5,195 bases of DNA from an uncultured Alphaproteobacteria bacterium. Lineage in GTDB: Bacteria > Pseudomonadota > Alphaproteobacteria > GCA-2731375. The notes beneath the pieces are model-generated. The model was not told where the DNA came from. It made no database searches and saw only the letters and a program-made list of their open reading frames with translations. The stretch is from assembly GCA_913049615.1 (NCBI GenBank), contig CAJWZI010000158.1, forward strand, positions 1 to 5,195, read 5' to 3'. Both the position numbers and the translations under genes were made by a program. Below, in pieces: positions 1-5,195 of this stretch; within the stretch, counting starts at the first letter, position 1, and each line of letters opens with the position of its first letter.

Positions 1-834
1 CCTTTCACAGGTCGGCGCATCCTGGTTTACAACGAAATTGAGCGGGTGGTGCAAACCAACGCCGAGATTGTCGCCCCCGACCGGGTGACGGTCTGTGGCA
101 TGCCGCGTCTGGACCGGGTGCACGCCTGGCGTAGGTGCGCGGCAACTCAACAGAAGACCATCGCTGTCAACGATGGTGGCCGGAATAATGTACTGTTCTA
201 TTCTTTCACCCAAAAGACAGGCTTGCCGCAAATCCGGCGAAAAAGCCGATCAGGCTTTGTCAACCTCGCAGAACCCATGGAAAATGAAGTAGGGCAATTG
301 TCTTGGGAAACATTGTTCCGGGATAGTCACTGGGCGATCTATCGACTGGCCCAGGAAAGACCAGATATTGACGTAGTGATCAAGACAAAACCGCGGCCCC
401 GTGACTACGAACCGGTATTAGAGTTACTAGGCCCAACGGAACGATGGCCGGAGAATTTGAAACTGGCTAGTAAAGGCGACCCCTTCAAATTGATGGTCGC
501 GGCACATACGGTGAGTGGTTTCAACACCACGGGCTTGTTTGAAGCCATTGCCGCCGGTAAACATATTATTGTGCCTCATTTCGCCGAGGCGTTGGAACAC
601 GCATGCGCGCCTTTCATCGTTGATTATGAGGATGCCGTTAGCTACGCCGCATCAGGTCAAGACTTGACGGCTAAGATGATTGCAAGTCTGGATCAGCCCA
701 ATTTGGGGCTAGAGCTGCCACCATCTACCATGGTGCTGTTGGAAAAATGGACAGGCAATCCGGACGGCAAGGCAGCCGAGAGAGTGCGCGCGGCGGTTTT
801 GGCGGAGATTGATAGTTCACGGGACAATAACTAA
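1..834 (+). CDS. Surface carbohydrate biosynthesis / GT-B-like transferase, C-terminal part (5' end outside window)
   Basis: The frame is open from base 1 to the TAA at 832-834, giving 277 visible residues; the N-terminus lies to the left. A GTG at 46 could be read as a start, but conserved-looking sequence precedes it (LVYNE, residues 8-12), so the gene is truncated by the window edge. Visible motifs resemble those of CDP-glycerol-transferase-like, GT-B-fold surface carbohydrate proteins: a 'VCGMPRLDRV' loop (31-40) where relatives carry G-x-PR-x-D, a hydrophobic strand VLFYSFT (64-70), a basic strand VVIKTKPRP (125-133), and a helix-start motif GFNTTGLFEAIAAGK (173-187) like the donor-binding N-S/T-T-x-x-E-A region of the fold. 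It lacks signal peptide or membrane segments in the visible part, so it is probably cytoplasmic. It lies 4 bases upstream of a distantly similar gene. The likely role is a transferase step in surface glycan assembly; donor and acceptor cannot be told. Confidence 0.75.
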   Translation, partial: PFTGRRILVYNEIERVVQTNAEIVAPDRVTVCGMPRLDRVHAWRRCAATQQKTIAVNDGGRNNVLFYSFTQKTGLPQIRRKSRSGFVNLAEPMENEVGQLSWETLFRDSHWAIYRLAQERPDIDVVIKTKPRPRDYEPVLELLGPTERWPENLKLASKGDPFKLMVAAHTVSGFNTTGLFEAIAAGKHIIVPHFAEALEHACAPFIVDYEDAVSYAASGQDLTAKMIASLDQPNLGLELPPSTMVLLEKWTGNPDGKAAERVRAAVLAEIDSSRDNN

Positions 835-838
835 TATC

Positions 839-2197
839 ATGCCGGACCAGGCCGCATGGTTACTATTGCCCGTAGAAACCAAGGTGCGGGAATTTCATGC
901 TAAGTTGTTGGTAGCCGCCATTGCTGTGGAGCGCGGTTACCGGGTGGTGCTGGGTGAGCAGAACGCCATGGTACGGCAAATCGATCATCTGCCCCGTGGG
1001 CTGTACATCGACAAATCTATTGCCTCCAGTAAGACGGAGCATTTCCAGCGCCTGCGGCAAAGAGGCAACAAGGTTGCGGCCTGGTGCGAGGAGGGCCTGG
1101 TCTACCGGGACCGCCAGGCTTATTTAGAGCAGCGGATCAACCTGGATTCGTTGGCACAGGTTGAAACGTTCTTTTGTTGGGGTGATGTCCAGCGACAGGA
1201 TATCGGTGGTCTGGCGACGGGTATGGAGCAAAAACTATCGCCAACGGGCAACCCTCGCTTTGATCTGCTGCGTCCTGGCTTTCGGGGATTATTTACGATG
1301 GAAACCCAAGGCCTACGCAAGCAATTTGGTGACTTTATCCTAATCAATACAAATTTTGCCCGTTATAACCATTTCTATGGCGAAGACAGTCTGCTGAAAT
1401 TCCAACGCCAACGAGGAACTGTAAAAAACAAAGAACAGGAAGCTTATCTGCTGGCTTGGCGCGATTTCTTGGGCGAGATGTATCACGCGTTCGTTGCCAT
1501 GTTGGCGCAGCTCTCCTCTGCCTTCCCTGACCGCCAGATCATTTTGCGTCCGCACCCGTCTGAAAATCATCAACGCTGGGCCAGGGAATGCGAAGATCTG
1601 GATAATGTCAGTGTGATATTCGAAGGTAACGTAGTGCCGTGGCTACAAGCCGCCAAGGTTTTGATCCACAATTCCTGCACGACCGGTTTGGAGTCCTATT
1701 TCCTGGACAGGTCAGCAATTGCCTATCAGCCTGTCAAATCGGATATCTACGATTCCTATCTGCCCAATATTGTCAGCCGGCGCGTTGAAACAATTGAAAA
1801 CCTTGTAAAGGTGGTCGATGACGCTTTGGCTGGTCAAACCGTAGATGGGGGCCTGACAGGCCGGGACGCCGCGATCGAATATTATGCTGCTACCGTGGGC
1901 CCGCTCGCCACGGAACGGGTGTTGGATGCCGTCGACCAAATAGACCTAGATATGCCGCAACCAACCGGCCCGAGCCAATGGCTGGGTCGGCTTTCCGGGC
2001 ATGTCAAGGTGCCAGCCAGGGATATTGTCAGAAAGGTTTGGCGGCCAGACGCGGCGGCATATGGCAGGCAAAAATTCCCAGGACTGGGTGTAGATGAAAT
2101 TCGGCGAGAACTAGCAAAACTAGGCGCGGCGTCTGGCCGTTTCTCCACTATTCGGGTCACGACACTAGCCCATAAGTGTTTTGGTCTGGCGGCATGA
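839..2197 (+). CDS. Surface carbohydrate biosynthesis protein (GT-B/CDP-glycerol-transferase-like)
   Basis: This is a complete 452-residue protein. The N-terminus WLLLPVETKVREFHAKLL (7-24) followed by ERGYRVVLG (31-39) is the hallmark start of the 'surface carbohydrate biosynthesis protein' family found in polysaccharide loci. Further motifs are AWCEEGLVYR (81-90), FFCWGDVQ (111-118), PTGNPRFDLLRP (135-146), FILINTNFARYNHF (166-179), the phosphate-binding-type strand IILRPHPSEN (234-243) and HNSCTTGLES (277-286), the last matching the donor-site helix of GT-B enzymes. There is no signal peptide, so it probably acts in the cytoplasm on a glycan precursor. The ATG at 839 is preferred: it follows the upstream stop by 4 bases and starts just before the conserved strand. 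An in-frame TTG at 809 would add 10 residues but overlap gene 1. The ribosome site is weak (GGGA at 821-824, about 14 bases away), suggesting coupling to the upstream gene. The exact reaction is not known to me. Confidence 0.88.
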   Translation: MPDQAAWLLLPVETKVREFHAKLLVAAIAVERGYRVVLGEQNAMVRQIDHLPRGLYIDKSIASSKTEHFQRLRQRGNKVAAWCEEGLVYRDRQAYLEQRINLDSLAQVETFFCWGDVQRQDIGGLATGMEQKLSPTGNPRFDLLRPGFRGLFTMETQGLRKQFGDFILINTNFARYNHFYGEDSLLKFQRQRGTVKNKEQEAYLLAWRDFLGEMYHAFVAMLAQLSSAFPDRQIILRPHPSENHQRWARECEDLDNVSVIFEGNVVPWLQAAKVLIHNSCTTGLESYFLDRSAIAYQPVKSDIYDSYLPNIVSRRVETIENLVKVVDDALAGQTVDGGLTGRDAAIEYYAATVGPLATERVLDAVDQIDLDMPQPTGPSQWLGRLSGHVKVPARDIVRKVWRPDAAAYGRQKFPGLGVDEIRRELAKLGAASGRFSTIRVTTLAHKCFGLAA

Positions 2198-2997
2198 GCC
2201 GGACGCCTGGACAACGACTGCAGCGTGGTTTGAAAACTACGTCGCGGCGTGGGCTCCGGCTAAATTTTCGGATGAAAAAGTTATTTGGCCGGCAAGGTAA
2301 GACGATCTTCATTTCCGCGCTACCAAAATCCGGATCCACCTATCTAATCAAGACCTTGGCTGCGATCACGGGATATCAGAGTTTTTTCCTTGGATATCAC
2401 CAGCTCAACGAACAAGACCTTTATCTGCCTAATCTAATCGACGCCTGGTCTATGAACACCATCAGCCACCAACATACGCGACCCAGCGGGCCGAATCTGG
2501 ATCTCATGGCTCAATTCTCCATCCGGCCTGTGATCTTGACACGGAATATTCATGACGCGGTGGTCAGCCTGACCGATCATCTGGAAACTGAATCTGCGCA
2601 TACGCCTCTACTTAATGTGCCTGGCGATTTCATGGAACGGACACGAGACGCACGCCTTGACTTGGTTATTGACCTGGCAGCGCCGTGGTATATCCGGTTT
2701 ACGGCAGATTGGTCACATGCCGGACGGGAATGCCTGTGGTTGAGTTATGAGGATTTGATTAAAGACGGCGTTACTGCGGTAAACGACATCCTGAACTTCT
2801 ATGGATTGGGCGCTGCCATATCGGCGATCGAGCAAGCCCTAGCCGGCGCAAGGGGGAGCGGTAGCCGTTTCAACCAAGGCATCCAAGGCCGCGGTGATCG
2901 TGAGCTTAACGACGAACAAAGAGCTCGCATCGATCGCTTAGCCCGGCACTATCCGGCTACCGATTTTTCTATCATCGGCCTTGAGACGATCACGTAA
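2194..2997 (+). CDS. PAPS-dependent sulfotransferase
   Basis: This is a 267-residue protein that would transfer sulfate from PAPS to a carbohydrate hydroxyl. The 5'-phosphosulfate loop is ISALPKSGSTYLIKTL (40-55, Lys45 the expected key residue). The 3'-phosphate site is VILTRNIHDAVVSLTDH (113-129, with Arg117 and Ser125). His94 in SHQHTRPSG lies where sulfotransferases of the family carry the catalytic base (K-T-H-x-P region). A C-terminal RGSGSRFNQGIQGRGDREL segment (220-238) followed by NDEQ resembles the PAPS-binding G-x-x-G-x-W/L-x-x-x-L-T-x-E-Q region. No membrane segment is seen, unlike Golgi-type enzymes. The ATG at 2194 overlaps the previous stop as ATGA. A GTG at 2176 would give 6 more residues; an ATG at 2272 would remove a basic 26-residue leader (SRTPGQRLQ... 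to NFR) and still leave the whole fold. In this operon it probably sulfates the surface glycan or its precursor. Confidence 0.9.
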   Translation: MSRTPGQRLQRGLKTTSRRGLRLNFRMKKLFGRQGKTIFISALPKSGSTYLIKTLAAITGYQSFFLGYHQLNEQDLYLPNLIDAWSMNTISHQHTRPSGPNLDLMAQFSIRPVILTRNIHDAVVSLTDHLETESAHTPLLNVPGDFMERTRDARLDLVIDLAAPWYIRFTADWSHAGRECLWLSYEDLIKDGVTAVNDILNFYGLGAAISAIEQALAGARGSGSRFNQGIQGRGDRELNDEQRARIDRLARHYPATDFSIIGLETIT

Positions 2998-4923
2998 ATG
3001 TGCGGCCTAACCGGATCGTTGGAGTTTGAACCGGCTACTCCGCCAGAAACCCTACACCGCCAGATCAGGGCCATGGCCGAAAGGCTGCGCCACCGGGGTC
3101 CCGATTCTGATGGTCAGTGGATTGACGCCAGTGCCGGCATTGCTTTGGGCTTCCGGCGCCTCGCTATCATCGACCTCTCTCCTGCTGGGTCGCAGCCAAT
3201 GACCTCCAACGGCGGCCGCTTCGTGATTGCCTACAACGGCGAGGTTTATAACTTTCCCGAACTGCGCCGAGATCTTTTGGCAAGAGGTCACAAGTTCGAT
3301 GGCCATTCCGATACGGAAGTCATTCTCGCCTCGATTGTGGAATGGGGCGTGGCCCAAGCCGTAGGTCGATTCGTCGGTATGTTCGCCATTGCCCTGTGGG
3401 ACAAGGTGGATCGCAGCCTCTATCTGATCAGGGATCGTTTGGGCATTAAACCCCTCTACCATGGGCAATTCGGCCGACACTTAGTGTTCGCCTCAGAACT
3501 GCATGCCATCCGAGCCCACCCCGAGTTCGATGGTACCATCGATCGAAGCGCTCTTGCCCTTTATCTCAAGCGAAACTGCATCCCCGCACCCCAAACCATC
3601 TATAGTAAGGTTCGAAAGCTGCAACCGGGACACATTCTGAAGATTGGCGTGGATGGCGAATCAGAGTTGTCCGCCTTTTGGTCCTTGCAGGACGTGGCAA
3701 ATGCAGGCCAAGAGCAACCATTTGCCGGCGACGAGGTGGAAGCCCGGGCTGAATTGGAACGGCTGCTGTTGGAAGCCGTGCGCTGCCGTATGGTGGCCGA
3801 CGTGCCCCTGGGCGTATTTCTCTCTGGCGGAGTGGATTCCTCAACCGTCGTGGCTTTGATGCAGACGCAGTCAGCACGGCCTGTCAAGACCTTCTCCATC
3901 GGTTTCGCCGACGCTGGATACAATGAGGCCAAGGATGCTAAGGCCGTGGCCCGGCATTTGGGGACCGATCACCATGAATATTACCTGTCCGAGGCGGACG
4001 CCTTAGAAGTGGTGCCCAAGTTGGCCACGATCTATGACGAGCCATTCGCGGATTCGTCGCAAATTCCCACGTATCTAGTTTCCAAGATGGCCCGCCAGCA
4101 TGTCACCGTGGCCTTGTCCGGTGATGGTGGCGATGAAATGTTCGCGGGTTATAACCGTCATATATGGGTCGATCGGGTTATTGGCGCCACACGGTGGATG
4201 CCGTGGTTTGTGAAAGCGTCGGGCGCGGCTTTGATGACCGCCTTGCCGCCCCATCAATGGGACCGCTTCGGTGCTCTCTTAGGACAACGCAATCCGGGCG
4301 ATAAATTGTACAAACTGGCAAGCGTGTTGCACGCTCGAGATACCAGACAAATGTATGAGGGCCTGGTCACTCAATGGCCTAGGGCGGAAACGCTAGTGCT
4401 GGCCCGTCCTGGCGACCTGCCTCCCATGGCTGAACCCGAATCTGTCCCTGAATTCGGTGACGCGCCCCATTCCATGATGTACCTGGATGCGATGACCTAT
4501 CTGCCTGACGATATTCTAACCAAAGTGGATCGCGCCTCTATGGCGGTCAGTCTTGAGGCTCGGGTGCCTCTACTGGATCATCGCGTCGTGGCCTTCGCAT
4601 GGTCTCTACCTTTGTCCATGAAGCGGGCTGAGGGCGTGTCGAAGCGGCTTCTACGCCAAGTGCTCTACCGTCATGTCCCGCCAGAACTAATAGATCGGCC
4701 CAAAATGGGATTTGCAGTGCCTATTCACGATTGGTTGCGCGGCTCTCTACGGGATTGGGCCGAGCACCTCTTGTCTCCTGCCCGACTTGTCGATGACGGT
4801 TTCTTCGACCCCGCGCCCATCCGAAAAACTTGGGAACAACATTTAACCGGAAGACGCAACTGGCAGCATCAGGTTTGGGGCATCCTGATGTTCCAGTCCT
4901 GGTTGGAAGGACAAGCATCGTGA
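2998..4923 (+). CDS. asnB: Glutamine-hydrolysing asparagine synthetase-type amidotransferase
   Basis: This 641-residue protein is the usual size for AsnB enzymes found in exopolysaccharide and O-antigen loci. The N-terminal class II glutaminase domain begins MCGLTG: Cys2 becomes the N-terminal nucleophile after Met removal. It also has RHRGPDSDG (31-39), Arg54 in FRRLAIID, YNGEVYN (79-85) and HSDTEV (103-108). The C-terminal synthetase domain has the PPi loop FLSGGVDSS (274-282), FSIGF (299-303), YDEPFADSS (346-354), ALSGDGGDEMFAGYNRH (372-388), DDILTKVDRASM (504-515) with EARVPLLDH (520-528), and RPKMGFAVP (567-575). All catalytic motifs I can check are intact. The family uses glutamine and ATP to amidate a carboxylate via an adenylate. 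Between a sulfotransferase and a glycosyltransferase, a sugar carboxylate (uronic acid) is a plausible substrate, although free asparagine synthesis is not excluded. The start ATG abuts the preceding TAA with no gap; a weak GAG (2983-2985) lies about 12 bases upstream. Confidence 0.96.
   Translation: MCGLTGSLEFEPATPPETLHRQIRAMAERLRHRGPDSDGQWIDASAGIALGFRRLAIIDLSPAGSQPMTSNGGRFVIAYNGEVYNFPELRRDLLARGHKFDGHSDTEVILASIVEWGVAQAVGRFVGMFAIALWDKVDRSLYLIRDRLGIKPLYHGQFGRHLVFASELHAIRAHPEFDGTIDRSALALYLKRNCIPAPQTIYSKVRKLQPGHILKIGVDGESELSAFWSLQDVANAGQEQPFAGDEVEARAELERLLLEAVRCRMVADVPLGVFLSGGVDSSTVVALMQTQSARPVKTFSIGFADAGYNEAKDAKAVARHLGTDHHEYYLSEADALEVVPKLATIYDEPFADSSQIPTYLVSKMARQHVTVALSGDGGDEMFAGYNRHIWVDRVIGATRWMPWFVKASGAALMTALPPHQWDRFGALLGQRNPGDKLYKLASVLHARDTRQMYEGLVTQWPRAETLVLARPGDLPPMAEPESVPEFGDAPHSMMYLDAMTYLPDDILTKVDRASMAVSLEARVPLLDHRVVAFAWSLPLSMKRAEGVSKRLLRQVLYRHVPPELIDRPKMGFAVPIHDWLRGSLRDWAEHLLSPARLVDDGFFDPAPIRKTWEQHLTGRRNWQHQVWGILMFQSWLEGQAS
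4905..4911 (+). promoter_or_regulatory. Ribosome binding site of the terminal glycosyltransferase
   Basis: GGAAGGA lies 8 bases before the GTG at 4920 and is the strongest Shine-Dalgarno-like site in the window. It sits inside the end of the amidotransferase gene and decides in favour of the GTG that overlaps that gene's stop as GTGA. Confidence 0.75.
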
Positions 4924-5195
4924 GCGGCCCACGGCTGCTGTTTTTGGTGAATGAAGCGTTGTTTTTTACCACCCACCGCCTGCCCGTGGCTATGGCGGCA
5001 CAGGCGGCCGGCTATGACGTGCATGTCGCTGCACCCTACCAGGATGGGCCTGTGTCGGTAATCCAAGGGTGCGGTTTCGACTACTATGACCTGCCCTTGG
5101 AACGGGGCGGGCGAAATTTGCTGGGAGAGATGCGACTGATGGCCCGGTGCTTTCATCTCATCCGTCGCATCAAGCCCGATTTGGTCCATCATGTA
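4920..5195 (+). CDS. Family-4-type glycosyltransferase, N-terminal part (3' end outside window)
   Basis: The frame is open from GTG 4920 to the last base, 92 codons, with no stop, so the gene continues to the right. The N-terminus reads MSGPRLLFLVNEALFFTTHR and continues LPVAMAAQAAGYDVHVAAP (21-39). A first beta strand ending in V-N, then F-F-x-x-H-R-L-P-x-A and A-A-G-Y-x-V-H-V-A-A-P, is the typical opening of a large group of polysaccharide-locus glycosyltransferases of the GT4 type (GT-B fold, first Rossmann half). Further family-like parts are VIQGCGFDYYDLPLERGG (48-65) and RLMARCFHLIRRIKPDLVHHV at the edge, where K-P-D-L-V-H-H closes a conserved strand. The donor site (E-x7-E region) lies beyond the window, so the sugar cannot be inferred. 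The GTG start overlaps the upstream TGA by 4 bases and has a good ribosome site 8 bases upstream. It would act at the inner face of the cytoplasmic membrane. Confidence 0.88.
   Translation, partial: MSGPRLLFLVNEALFFTTHRLPVAMAAQAAGYDVHVAAPYQDGPVSVIQGCGFDYYDLPLERGGRNLLGEMRLMARCFHLIRRIKPDLVHHV

Larger units (their letters stand above)
1..5195 (+). other. Surface-polysaccharide operon segment
   Basis: All five genes run in the same direction, with junctions of +4, -4, 0 and -4 bases. No promoter, terminator hairpin or reverse-strand gene is visible, and no gap exceeds 4 bases. The mixture of two GT-B-like surface carbohydrate proteins, a sulfotransferase, an amidotransferase and a GT4-type glycosyltransferase is characteristic of clusters that build and decorate an O-antigen, capsule or exopolysaccharide. 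No flippase, polymerase or sugar-nucleotide synthesis gene is in view, so export route and sugars remain unknown. Confidence 0.8.

Noticed and set aside
46..834. GTG at 46 as the start of the first gene
   Set aside because: The frame is open to base 1 and the 15 upstream codons contain family-like sequence (LVYNE), so this is an internal codon of a gene cut by the window edge.
809..838. TTG at 809 as the start of gene 2
   Set aside because: It would overlap gene 1 and has no correctly spaced ribosome site; the ATG at 839 immediately precedes the conserved N-terminus.
1882..2339. Reverse-strand open frames across the gene 2/gene 3 junction
   Set aside because: Low-complexity, Arg/Ser/Pro-rich translations typical of antisense frames in GC-rich DNA, with no family resemblance.
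3052..3480. A 142-codon open frame on the reverse strand inside the amidotransferase gene
   Set aside because: It lies wholly opposite conserved glutaminase-domain coding sequence and its translation shows no recognisable domain; it is a shadow of the real gene.
4869..5192. A 107-codon reverse-strand open frame over the last junction
   Set aside because: It lies opposite the end of the amidotransferase and the well-supported glycosyltransferase start; no domain or ribosome site supports it.

Overview
The window is wall-to-wall coding on the + strand. It is an internal piece of a surface-polysaccharide gene cluster (O-antigen, capsule or similar) from a Gram-negative bacterium, most likely a proteobacterium. 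The moderately GC-rich composition and the style of the second gene, which resembles 'surface carbohydrate biosynthesis' proteins I associate with Magnetospirillum/Rhodospirillales-type genomes, favour an alphaproteobacterium. The species cannot be fixed from sequence alone. Both window edges fall inside genes, so the cluster continues on both sides.

Layout: (1) 1-834, the C-terminal part of a GT-B-like surface carbohydrate protein with no start in the window; (2) 839-2197, a complete 'surface carbohydrate biosynthesis protein' with the same kind of fold and distantly similar motifs; (3) 2194-2997, a PAPS-dependent sulfotransferase; (4) 2998-4923, a complete glutamine-hydrolysing asparagine synthetase-like amidotransferase (AsnB type); (5) 4920-5195, the N-terminal 92 codons of a family-4-type glycosyltransferase that runs off the right edge. 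The junctions are +4, -4 (ATGA), 0 and -4 (GTGA) bases, so there is no room for internal promoters or terminators between genes. The five genes almost certainly form one translationally coupled operon.

Taken together, the genes suggest a glycan that is assembled by glycosyltransferases (genes 5 and probably 1 and 2) and decorated with sulfate (gene 3) and with amide groups, probably on uronic acid residues (gene 4). The glycan structure is inference. The enzyme families are well supported for genes 2 to 5 and moderately supported for gene 1. I saw no RNA genes, mobile elements, CRISPR arrays or long repeats, and no intergenic stretch longer than 4 bases.
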